From DASQPA01 sp963757335 (GTDB taxonomy: Bacteria; Acidobacteriota; Thermoanaerobaculia; Multivoradales; UBA5704), in the NCBI GenBank assembly GCA_963757335.1, contig CAVWRJ010000024.1, positions 310,001 through 374,000 of the forward strand: a stretch of DNA of 64,000 bases. The letters are read 5' to 3'. Every line of letters starts with the position of its first letter. Positions within the stretch are counted from its first letter, which is position 1. The notes under the pieces were generated by a model. It saw only the letters and a program-made list of their open reading frames with translations. It was not told the origin of the DNA and did not search any database. A program made the translations under genes and the position numbers. Below, piece by piece: positions 55,516 to 62,957 of the stretch.

Positions 55516-55851
55516 CTACGGCGAGGGAGCGAGCACCGCGAGGACGAGGAGCCGCTCGCTGCCGGTGTTGCGCACGCCGTGCGGCACTCCCTCCGGGGCG
55601 ATCAACATCATCCCCGCCTGCATGGGCTCCTCGCGTCCGGCGAGAAGGAAGACGCCGCTCCCGGCGAGCACGTGGTAGAGCTTGTCCATCCCGGAGTGGG
55701 CATGGAGGCGGTGCTCCTGCCCGGGCTCGAAGGCGTTGAGGCCCACCAGCAGCCGCTCCGATTGGAAGAGGGTGCTCTTCCCCATGCCGCCGGGTGTATA
55801 GACGGCGTGCTCCTCGGGGCGGATGACGATGGGGGAGGGGGAGGGAGCCAT
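55516..55851 (-). CDS. Small cupin-domain protein
   Basis: A 111-residue cupin starting at ATG 55851. Motif 1 is HRLHAHSGMDKLYHVLAGSG (metal ligands His, His, Lys/Asp position, His) and motif 2 is LIAPEGVPHGVRNTGSERLL. Single-domain cupins bind a metal and act as isomerases, dioxygenases or sensors; the substrate cannot be read from sequence. It lies 27 bp downstream of the flippase-like gene start region and may be in the same minus-strand unit. Confidence 0.82.
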   Translation of the reverse strand: MAPSPSPIVIRPEEHAVYTPGGMGKSTLFQSERLLVGLNAFEPGQEHRLHAHSGMDKLYHVLAGSGVFLLAGREEPMQAGMMLIAPEGVPHGVRNTGSERLLVLAVLAPSP

Positions 55852-55889
55852 AGCGATAGAGAGAGCCTATCGGCTCGGCTCATCCCCGT

Positions 55890-56405
55890 CTACTCCCCGC
55901 CCGCCTCCGGCGTCTCCTCCTCGGGCGCCTCGCCACCCGGGTCGGCGGCGACCGAGGTGTCGCCCTGCCCGCCGGTTTCGCCGGTATGGCCGGCAGGGCC
56001 GGCATGGAGGAAGCGGAGGAGGCGGTGGAAGCCCTGGAGCATCTCCGCCAAGGCCCTCTCCTCCTGCTCCGGCAGAGGCTCGACGATGCCGAGAGCCTCG
56101 TAGACGTCCACCTCCCCGTCGGCCGAAACCGCCAGGCGATCACGCCGGGACTCGGGGCGAACGAAGCCTCCGGGCTCGCCATTGACGATCCGGAGAGCGT
56201 TGTGGAGGTCGTTGAGGTTGCACCCCAGGGTGTCCAGGACCTTGTCCAGAGTGTCGAGGGAGGGGCGCTGCCGCCCCGTCTCGTACGCCGAGAGCATGCC
56301 CTTGGTGATCCCCGCCGAATTCGCCACCTGGTACTGCTTTCTACCGCGCCGGTCGCGGAGCCAGCGGAGCGCCGGTCCGAGACCTTTCAAGATCGATGTT
56401 TGCAC
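55890..56405 (-). CDS. XRE-family transcriptional regulator
   Basis: GTG 56405 is chosen because AAGGAG lies 5 bases before it (longer frame to 56429 has no RBS), giving 171 residues. The HTH is at ~12-68: LRDRRGRKQYQVANSAGITK, GMLSAYETGRQRPSLDTLDK and VLDTLGCNLNDLHNALR. The rest is a helical region (EEMLQGFHRLLRFLHAG-like) and an acidic Gly/Pro tail. A short dyad TAGGA-gaa-TCCTA at 56504-56516 upstream could be its operator. Confidence 0.82.
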   Translation of the reverse strand: MQTSILKGLGPALRWLRDRRGRKQYQVANSAGITKGMLSAYETGRQRPSLDTLDKVLDTLGCNLNDLHNALRIVNGEPGGFVRPESRRDRLAVSADGEVDVYEALGIVEPLPEQEERALAEMLQGFHRLLRFLHAGPAGHTGETGGQGDTSVAADPGGEAPEEETPEAGGE

Positions 56406-56792
56406 GTTGTCTCCTTGCCGTGGCCCCAAAGTCCGCGGCTGCGGGGTCGCGTTTGCGCCACCCTCCTACATAGAGGTGTGTTTCGGGGCGCCCACCGCTT
56501 GCATAGGAGAATCCTAGGCGTAATGAAAGCGTAAGTCAAGCGGACCAAAGGCGGAGCTTCTCCCTCGTTCGGCGGTCCGAAGGAGCCCCGCCCGCAAGAC
56601 CCGACGGAACCAGTACCGCTTCTGGGCTCTGATTGCGCGAGACATGGATTCGCTGCTATATTCCAGAAAAATGCGTTATAGCGTCCGACCTTCCGCCAGC
56701 TCTGCCTCTGGCGGGGTTGTATGCTCGATCCATGTTTGTGCCGGCGACCTCATGTCGGCAAGAGTGACCGGCCGGTAGGCCGAGGAGAAACG
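56406..56792 (+). promoter_or_regulatory. Divergent promoter region of the XRE and RRM genes, with a long RRM leader
   Basis: A sigma-70-like promoter, TTGCGC (56633-56638) and TATATT (56657-56662) with an 18-bp spacer, points to the RRM gene and implies a leader of about 120 bases before ATG 56793. Long leaders are common for cold-induced RNA-binding proteins. The small dyad at 56504-56516 lies nearer the XRE gene. Nothing else is visible in this 387-bp gap. Confidence 0.45.
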
Positions 56793-57299
56793 ATGGGGAC
56801 TAGGTTGTTCGTCGGGAATCTGTCTTTCAACACCACGAGCGAGGAGCTCAACGAGCTGTTCTCGCAAGCGGGGACCTGCAAGTCCGCCACGGTCATGACC
56901 GACCGTGCGACCGGGCGCTCGCGGGGCTTCGGCTTCGTGGAGATGTCGACCGAAGAGGAGGCCCAGAAAGCCGTCTCGGAGTTCAACGGCCGCGATTTCG
57001 GCGGCCGCAACCTGAACGTCAACGAGGCGCGCGAGCGGACCCCGGGTGGCGGTGGGGGTGGCGGCGGGCCGCGGGGCGGCGGCTATGGCGGTGGCGGCTA
57101 CGGCGGCGGCGGCGGCGGTGACTTCGGCGGCGGCGGCGGTGGTGGCTTCGGCGGCGGCGGCGGTGGCGGCTACGGCGGCGGTGGTGGCGGCGGCTACGGC
57201 GGTGGTGGTGGCGGCGGCGGTTTCGGCAGCCCGCCCCCCAAGCCGCGTAAGGACGGCGGCAGCCGGCGTGGGTTGCGCGCCAAGAAGCGCAGCCTCTGA
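56793..57299 (+). CDS. Glycine-rich RRM RNA-binding protein
   Basis: ATG 56793 behind GAGGAGAAAC starts a 168-residue protein. One RRM at ~3-80 has RNP2 TRLFVGNLSF and RNP1 SRGFGFVEM, plus EEEAQKAVSEFNGRDFGGRN. A ~65-residue tail of GGGYGGGG and GGGFGGGG units follows, and then a basic end (RRGLRAKKRSL). Bacterial Gly-rich RRM proteins resemble cyanobacterial Rbps and plant GRPs, bind RNA and are often cold-induced. The tail is low-complexity and could support condensation. The DNA of the tail is a GGC/GGT microsatellite prone to length change. Confidence 0.93.
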   Translation: MGTRLFVGNLSFNTTSEELNELFSQAGTCKSATVMTDRATGRSRGFGFVEMSTEEEAQKAVSEFNGRDFGGRNLNVNEARERTPGGGGGGGGPRGGGYGGGGYGGGGGGDFGGGGGGGFGGGGGGGYGGGGGGGYGGGGGGGGFGSPPPKPRKDGGSRRGLRAKKRSL

Positions 57300-57306
57300 G
57301 GCTTCT

Positions 57307-58521
57307 CTAGAAGAGGTCGAAGAGGAGGATGCGGGCCTCCAAGGGCCCGTTCCAGACCGGGATGCGCCGCCGCGGCCGTAGGCCGATCCCTTTGCCGCGG
57401 CTCTGCCCACCCGCGAGGACCACTGCGCGCCAGCCCTTGAACCGGCGCTTCAGGAGGTCCCCCAGGGCCCGCCACTGGTCCTCGTCCTCCTGCACCCGCT
57501 CGCCATAGGGCGGGTTGATCACCACCAGCCCCGGCCCCTCGGCCGGCGGCGACAGCTCTCGAAAATCTCCCTTGAGGAGGGTCGCCCGCCCGGCGAGCCC
57601 GGCACCGTCCAGGTTGACCCGGGCAGCGCGGAGCGCTGCCGGCGCCAGGTCGTTCCCGTAGAGGTGCACGTTCGGTCCGGGTGCCGGCAGCGGCTCGCTC
57701 TGCAGGCGGGAGAAGGCGGCGGCGTCGAAGCCGGGCAGCCGCTCGAAGGCCCAGCGCTCGCGGAGCGCCCCGGGCGCCACGCCGAGGGCGAACCAGGCGG
57801 CCTCGACGAGCAGGGTCCCCGAGCCGCACATGGGGTCGACGACCGGCCCCGTGCCGTCCCAACCCGAAGCGAGGACGCAGGCCGCGGCGAGCTGCTCGCG
57901 GACCGGGGCGGCGGCGCTCACCTCGCGGTAGCCGCGGCGGTCGAGCGGCTCGCCCGAGGTGTCGAGGAGGAGGATGGCCTCGGTGCCGTGGAGCCGCAGC
58001 CGCAGGTGGAGGTCGGGGTCCTGGCGGTCGACGTCCGCCCGCCGGCCGTAGCGCTCGCGCTGCCCGTCGACGAGGCCGTCCTTGACCGAGAGCGCCGCCC
58101 AGCGCGAGTCGCGGATGGCGGAGTCAGCGACGGTGGCGTGGATCTCGAAGCTGCGGTCGGGATGGAGGAGGGCGCCGGGGTCGATCCCCGGAGCCGCCCC
58201 CGGCTCCCTCCCCGGAGCCGCGCCCGGCTCCCTTCCCAGAGCCGCCCCCGGCCTGCCCTTGACGAGCGCCAGCGCCCCGGCCGCCAGCCCGGGTCCGTCG
58301 ACCGCCGTGAACCGGCCGAGCTCGACCAGCACCCGGTTGGCGGTCCGCAACCGCCAGTTGGCCCGCCAGCAGTCCTCCCAGCTCCCCGCGAAGGTGACTG
58401 CCCCCCGCTGGCGCTCGCGTCCGCCGACGCCCAACTCCGCCAGCTCGGCGTCCAGGAACTCTTCGAGGCCGAGGGCGCAGGTGGCGACTAAGTGGAGGGG
58501 CGGTGGCGGCGTTGGCGGCAT
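57307..58521 (-). CDS. RlmL-type 23S rRNA (guanine-N2) methyltransferase with THUMP domain
   Basis: A 404-residue protein starting at ATG 58521. The N-terminal ferredoxin-like/THUMP part (ATCALGLEEFLDAELAELGV, HLRLRLHGTEAILLLDTSG) is followed by the Rossmann methyltransferase: VVDPMCGSGTLLVEAAWFAL (SAM site) and VVINPPYGERVQEDED, the NPPY catalytic motif. It matches the RlmL N-terminal module and lacks the RlmK half found in E. coli. A Pro/Gly/Arg insertion with repeated REPGAAPG units (~residues 92-120) sits in the THUMP region and is absent from usual family members. Confidence 0.85.
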   Translation of the reverse strand: MPPTPPPPLHLVATCALGLEEFLDAELAELGVGGRERQRGAVTFAGSWEDCWRANWRLRTANRVLVELGRFTAVDGPGLAAGALALVKGRPGAALGREPGAAPGREPGAAPGIDPGALLHPDRSFEIHATVADSAIRDSRWAALSVKDGLVDGQRERYGRRADVDRQDPDLHLRLRLHGTEAILLLDTSGEPLDRRGYREVSAAAPVREQLAAACVLASGWDGTGPVVDPMCGSGTLLVEAAWFALGVAPGALRERWAFERLPGFDAAAFSRLQSEPLPAPGPNVHLYGNDLAPAALRAARVNLDGAGLAGRATLLKGDFRELSPPAEGPGLVVINPPYGERVQEDEDQWRALGDLLKRRFKGWRAVVLAGGQSRGKGIGLRPRRRIPVWNGPLEARILLFDLF

Positions 58522-58530
58522 GGGGGAAGT

Positions 58531-59415
58531 CTACAGCCCCGCCAGGGGAGTCGTTTGTAGAGCGAGAAAGGACAGCAGGATCCGCGTCAGCTCCTGCGGA
58601 CACTCCTCCATGGGCATGTGGCCGATCCCCGAGAGCTCGACGAAGGCGCCGCGCGGCATCCGGAGCACCTCCCGCTTGCCGTCCGCGACCGCGATCAGGC
58701 GGTCCTCGGAGCCCCAGACGGCGAGGGTGGGGAGCCGCAACCGGCCGAGGTCGACCTCCGGTCCATCCGCGGCCCGAAGCGGCGTCGTCAGGCCGTTAAA
58801 GGCGGCGTCCACCCCCTCGACGCGGAGCGGTTCCAGGTAGGCGCGGACGAGCTCCGGGGTGACCAGGCGGCGGTCGGCGATCGACTGTTCGAGGGCCTTC
58901 TTGACCGACCAGGGGGTGAGGGCCATGCCGTGGAGGAAGAGCCAGGCGAGGGGCTTGAGCCGCGCGATGCGGCTCCGCCGGTCGTTGGGGTAGGTGGGGG
59001 CGGCGCTGTCGACCAGGATCAGCGAGCGGAGGCGCTCCGGGTGCCGGTCGGCGAGCCAGAGGGAGATCGCGCCGCCGTAGGAGTGTCCCACGAGATGGGC
59101 GCGCTCGATCCCCAGCTCGTCTAAGAGGGCGAGGACGAGCGCCGCCTGGCCGTCTCTCGTGTAGCTCGCGAAGTCGCGCGGCCGCTCGGTGGCGCCGAAG
59201 CCATAGAGGTCGGGGGCGATCACCCGGTAGGAACGGGCGAGGGTGGGGAGGACGTTTCGCCAGCAGTAGGTCGACGCCCCGAAGCCGTGGAGGAGGACGA
59301 CCGGCTCGCCCCGGCCCGCCTGGAGGACGTGCACCTGCCGGCCGCCGATCTCGACGAAGCGTCCGTCGGGGAGGGCGCGGCGGATCTCTCGATAGGGGGT
59401 CAGGGGCGGGCGCAT
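58531..59415 (-). CDS. Alpha/beta hydrolase
   Basis: Start at ATG 59415 (MRPPLTPYREIRRALPDGRF); the longer frame to 59505 runs through the operator-like palindrome. The 294-residue enzyme has the oxyanion strand VVLLHGFGASTYCW, nucleophile Ser112 in HLVGHSYGGAISLWLADR, the acid in AVWGSEDRLIAV and the His in GIGHMPMEECP. It belongs to the broad esterase/epoxide hydrolase/haloperoxidase group. Only 9 bp separate its stop from the RlmL-type gene start, so both may share a transcript. Confidence 0.85.
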   Translation of the reverse strand: MRPPLTPYREIRRALPDGRFVEIGGRQVHVLQAGRGEPVVLLHGFGASTYCWRNVLPTLARSYRVIAPDLYGFGATERPRDFASYTRDGQAALVLALLDELGIERAHLVGHSYGGAISLWLADRHPERLRSLILVDSAAPTYPNDRRSRIARLKPLAWLFLHGMALTPWSVKKALEQSIADRRLVTPELVRAYLEPLRVEGVDAAFNGLTTPLRAADGPEVDLGRLRLPTLAVWGSEDRLIAVADGKREVLRMPRGAFVELSGIGHMPMEECPQELTRILLSFLALQTTPLAGL

Positions 59416-59436
59416 CGGGGGGTAGTGTACAAAGCC

Positions 59437-59464
59437 GGTGACAAAACCGCCGCTCTTTGTCACC
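59437..59464. promoter_or_regulatory. Operator-like inverted repeat between divergent genes
   Basis: GGTGACAAA (59437-59445) and TTTGTCACC (59456-59464) are perfect 9-bp arms with a 10-bp spacer, so arm centres are about 19 bp apart, two helical turns. It lies in the divergent gap between the alpha/beta hydrolase and the sulfate operon and could bind a regulator of either. A stem-loop in RNA is also possible, but no T tract follows. Confidence 0.65.
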
Positions 59465-59546
59465 GCCTTTCGACTGACAGCATCACCGCCCGGTTCTAAC
59501 CTCACCGTCAGTCACCACCCTATTGAGGGCGGCGGCGAGGGAGACC

Positions 59547-61460
59547 ATGTCGATCGTCCTCGATCAGCTCACCAAGCGCTACCAGGACCACCCGGTGGTC
59601 AACAACATCTCCCTGGAGATCGCGGACGGGGAGTTCTTCGTCCTTCTCGGCCCCTCGGGGAGCGGCAAGAGCACCGTGCTCCGGATGATCGCCGGCCTGA
59701 CCGGGATCGACGGCGGGCGGGTGCTGCTCCACGGCCAGGACGTCACGAACCTGCCGCCGCGGCGGCGCGAGGTCGGCTTCGTCTTCCAGCACTACGCCCT
59801 CTTCCGCAGCATGACGGTGGCCGAGAACGTCGAGTTCGGGCTCTCCATCCGCCGGGTCTCCCGGGCCGAGCGGCGCCATCGGCGGGACGAGCTTCTCGAG
59901 CTGGTGGGTTTGGCCGGCCTCGGCAACCGGATGCCGCGCCAGCTCTCCGGCGGCCAGCAGCAGCGGGTGGCCCTCGCCCGCGCCCTCGCCCACCGGCCGC
60001 AGGTGCTCCTCCTGGACGAGCCGTTCGGCGCTCTCGACGCCCGCATCCGGATGGAGCTCAGGCGTACCATCCGGGAGATCCAGCGCGAGCTCTCGGTGAC
60101 GACCATCTTCGTCACCCACGACCAGGAAGAGGCCTTCGAGCTCGCCGATCGCCTGGCGGTGCTCAACTTCGGGCGCCTGCTGGAGTACGGGCCGCCCGAG
60201 GAGCTCTATCTCCGCCCGCAGACCGAGTTCGCGGCGACGTTCCTGGGGACCGCCAACCTGGTGGTGGGGGAGTGCACGGCGCGGGGGGTCAAGGTCGGGC
60301 CGCTCGAATTCCCCATGAGCCCGGAGGACGAGAAGGCCGAGGCGCCCGCCGACCCGCGCCGGGTGCAGGTCCTCTTCCGTCCCGAGGACGTGACCCTCCG
60401 CGGCGTCGCCGCCGAGATCGCCGACCCGGTGCTCGGTCAAGGGGTGGTCGAGCAGAGCAGCTTCCTGGGATCGGTCGAACGCCTCCGCCTCCGCCTGCCG
60501 GCCCTCCCCGGCACCCGCACGATCGCCCCCGCCGCCCCTTTCGGCGGCGACTTCCTGCTCGTCGAGGCGAGCCGCTCGCAGCACCAGTCGCGGCGCTACC
60601 CGCTGGCGGCGGGGGACAGCGTCTGGGTGGGGGTGAGCCGGGTCCACGCCCTCGTCCACCCCGGCCTCTCGCTCCTCCTGCCGACAGACGGCTCGCCGCA
60701 TGCCAAGGCGGCGGTCGCCCTGGCCGGGCAGATCGCTCGGCTGGCGCACGCCCGGGTGACCGTCCTCGGGATCGGGCCCGGTGGGCCGGGCCGCGCCGGC
60801 GAGTCGGCGGAGCGGGTCGAGAGCTCGATCCAGGACGCCAAGGAGAAGCTGGGGAGCGGTCTCGCCGCGCTCGACGCCCGGGCGGCGGCCGGCTCGGCCG
60901 AGACGGCGGTGGCGGAGGAGGCGGTGCGCCGCGAGCACGACCTGGTGGTGCTCGGCGTCCCGCCCAAAACCGGGATCGAGCTCGCCGAGCGGATGCTCCA
61001 GGCGGGCGACCACCATCTCCTCCTCGTCCCCACCGAGCGGGCGGCCACCCCCTCGCGCGTCCTCATCTGCGTCGCCGTGGGCGAGCCGGGCAAGGAGGAC
61101 GTCCTCTTCGCCGGCCGTCTCGTCCGCCACCTGGGCGCCCAGGCGACGGTGCTCAAGGTCCTCCCCGAGGAGGAGGGCGGGGAGGAGGCCCGGGCTCTGG
61201 TCGACCGTTTCCTCGCCGCCTCGGTCCGCACCCTGGGCCGGCTCGGCGTCCCCGCCGAGACCCGCATCCGCCGTGGCGCCGTGGCGACCGAGATCCTCGC
61301 CGAGATGAAAGAGGGCGGCCACGACCTGCTGGTCCTCGGGGCGCCGCTCGGCGACCGCCGGGGCCGCCGCGGGCTGCCGCTCGCGGGCGTCCTCCGCCGA
61401 GTGCTCGAAGAGGCCCATCAACCGGTCCTCATCGTCCGCGCCCACGGGGCGGCGGCCTGA
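59547..61460 (+). CDS. cysA: Sulfate ABC transporter ATPase fused to two universal stress protein domains
   Basis: ATG 59547 starts a 638-residue protein. Residues ~1-235 are a CysA-type ATPase: Walker A LLGPSGSGKSTVLRMIAGL, signature QLSGGQQQRVALARALA, Walker B VLLLDEPFGALDA, His switch IFVTHDQEEA. A TOBE-like segment follows to ~375 (VQVLFRPEDVTLRG). Then come two USP domains: ~385-500 (LLLPTDGSPHAKAAVALAGQ, DLVVLGVPPKTG) and ~505-635 (RVLICVAVGEPGKEDVLFAG, DLLVLGAPLGDRRGRRG). The usual CysA stops at about 350-370 residues, so the USP pair is an added module, probably sensing nucleotide or stress to tune sulfate uptake. Confidence 0.88.
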   Translation: MSIVLDQLTKRYQDHPVVNNISLEIADGEFFVLLGPSGSGKSTVLRMIAGLTGIDGGRVLLHGQDVTNLPPRRREVGFVFQHYALFRSMTVAENVEFGLSIRRVSRAERRHRRDELLELVGLAGLGNRMPRQLSGGQQQRVALARALAHRPQVLLLDEPFGALDARIRMELRRTIREIQRELSVTTIFVTHDQEEAFELADRLAVLNFGRLLEYGPPEELYLRPQTEFAATFLGTANLVVGECTARGVKVGPLEFPMSPEDEKAEAPADPRRVQVLFRPEDVTLRGVAAEIADPVLGQGVVEQSSFLGSVERLRLRLPALPGTRTIAPAAPFGGDFLLVEASRSQHQSRRYPLAAGDSVWVGVSRVHALVHPGLSLLLPTDGSPHAKAAVALAGQIARLAHARVTVLGIGPGGPGRAGESAERVESSIQDAKEKLGSGLAALDARAAAGSAETAVAEEAVRREHDLVVLGVPPKTGIELAERMLQAGDHHLLLVPTERAATPSRVLICVAVGEPGKEDVLFAGRLVRHLGAQATVLKVLPEEEGGEEARALVDRFLAASVRTLGRLGVPAETRIRRGAVATEILAEMKEGGHDLLVLGAPLGDRRGRRGLPLAGVLRRVLEEAHQPVLIVRAHGAAA

Positions 61461-61516
61461 TTCAAGTTGACGTCGTGACCTGCCGGATGACCCGGAGGAT
61501 TCGTGGAGATCTCGTC

Positions 61517-62944
61517 ATGAGGAATACCCTGCTTTTCGGATTTGGATACGCATGGCTGCTGGCGGCGCCGATCCTGGCGCAACCCCAGCCGTCTCAGGAG
61601 AACCCAGCCGCGGCGGCTGCCGCCACCGCTCCCGCCGAGGGAACGGAAGCGGCGAAGACCCCGGAGGAGCGGATCGAGGAGCTCGACCAGAAGGTGCGCG
61701 TCTTAGAGCGCCGCGACGAGGTCGACGCCGAGCAGGCGGCGGAGAAAGCCAAGTCCGCGGCCTCGGTCACCGCCGGCCCCGAGGGCTTCTCGATCCGCTC
61801 GGCGGACAACGCCTTTCAGCTCCGGCTTCGCGGCTATGTCCAGCTCGACGGCCGCTTCTACAACGACGACCACTTGAAGCGCGGGGTGGACACCTTCATC
61901 GTCCGCCGCGCCCGGCCGATCCTCGAAGGGACGGTCTTTAAAATCTTCGACTTCCGGTTGATGCCCGACTTCGGCGGCGGCACGACCGTCCTCCAGGATG
62001 CCTACGTCAACGCCCGCTTCCTCCCCGGTTTCCAGGTCCGCGCCGGCAAGTTCAAACCGCCGGTGGGCCTCGAACGCCTGCAGTCGGCGACCGATTTCCT
62101 CTTCGTCGAGCGCGCCCTGCCGACCAACCTGGTACCCAACCGCGACCTCGGGGTCCAACTCCAGGGGGACCTCGCGGGGAACCGTGTCTCCTACGCCTTA
62201 GGAGTTTTCAACGGCGTCGTCGACGCCGGCAACGGCGACCTCGATACCAACAACGGCAAGGACACCGCGGGGCGGATCTTCTTCACCCCCTTCGCGGCCA
62301 CCGCCGGGCCGGGCAAGGGGCTGGGTTTCGGGGTCTCGGCCTCGACCGGCAACCAGAACGGCACGGCCACCTCCTCGGCGACGACCGGCCTCGCCTCCTA
62401 CAAGACCGGCGGCCAGCTGACCTTCTTCTCCTACCGCTCGGACGGCACCGCCGCCGGCACCACGCTCGCCGCCGGCCGGCGTCAGCGCCTGTCGCCCCAG
62501 GCCTACTGGTACGCCGGGCCGTTCGGCGTTCTCGCCGAGTACGTCCGTTCCTCCCAGGAGGTGAGCCGCGGGGCGGCCGCGGCGAAGATCGAGAACGACG
62601 CCTGGCAGGCGGCGGCCTCGTTCGTCCTCTTCGGCGGCGAGCCCTCCTTCCGCGGGGTCGATCCCAAGCAACCGTTCGACGCCTCCCAGCACCACTGGGG
62701 GGCTCTGGAGCTCGCCGCCCGCTACAACGTGCTGGACGTCGACGACAAGGCGTTCCCCCTCTTCGCCAACCCGGCGTCGGCCGCCTCGCGGGCCACCGCC
62801 TGGGCGGTGGGGCTCAACTGGTACCTGACCCGGGGCGTGCGCTTCCTGCTCGACTACGAGCAGACCCGCTTCAAGGGCGGCGCCGCTACCGGCGACCGTC
62901 CGGACGAAAAGGTCGTTCTCGACCGCATCCAGATCTCCTTCTAA
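61517..62944 (+). CDS. OprP/OprO-like anion-selective porin
   Basis: ATG 61517 (GGAG 8 bases upstream) gives signal peptide RNTLLFGFGYAWLLAAPILA and 475 residues. A short coiled coil (PEERIEELDQKVRVLERRDE) precedes the 16-strand-type barrel typical of phosphate-selective porins: FSIRSADNAFQLRLRGYVQL, ARPILEGTVFKIFDFRLMPD, FQVRAGKFKPPVGLERLQSA, and the terminal strand VVLDRIQISF ending in Phe as outer membrane proteins do. Lying between CysA and the sulfate-binding protein, it probably admits sulfate through the outer membrane. Confidence 0.88.
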   Translation: MRNTLLFGFGYAWLLAAPILAQPQPSQENPAAAAAATAPAEGTEAAKTPEERIEELDQKVRVLERRDEVDAEQAAEKAKSAASVTAGPEGFSIRSADNAFQLRLRGYVQLDGRFYNDDHLKRGVDTFIVRRARPILEGTVFKIFDFRLMPDFGGGTTVLQDAYVNARFLPGFQVRAGKFKPPVGLERLQSATDFLFVERALPTNLVPNRDLGVQLQGDLAGNRVSYALGVFNGVVDAGNGDLDTNNGKDTAGRIFFTPFAATAGPGKGLGFGVSASTGNQNGTATSSATTGLASYKTGGQLTFFSYRSDGTAAGTTLAAGRRQRLSPQAYWYAGPFGVLAEYVRSSQEVSRGAAAAKIENDAWQAAASFVLFGGEPSFRGVDPKQPFDASQHHWGALELAARYNVLDVDDKAFPLFANPASAASRATAWAVGLNWYLTRGVRFLLDYEQTRFKGGAATGDRPDEKVVLDRIQISF

Positions 62945-62957
62945 GAGGATCCTGCCA

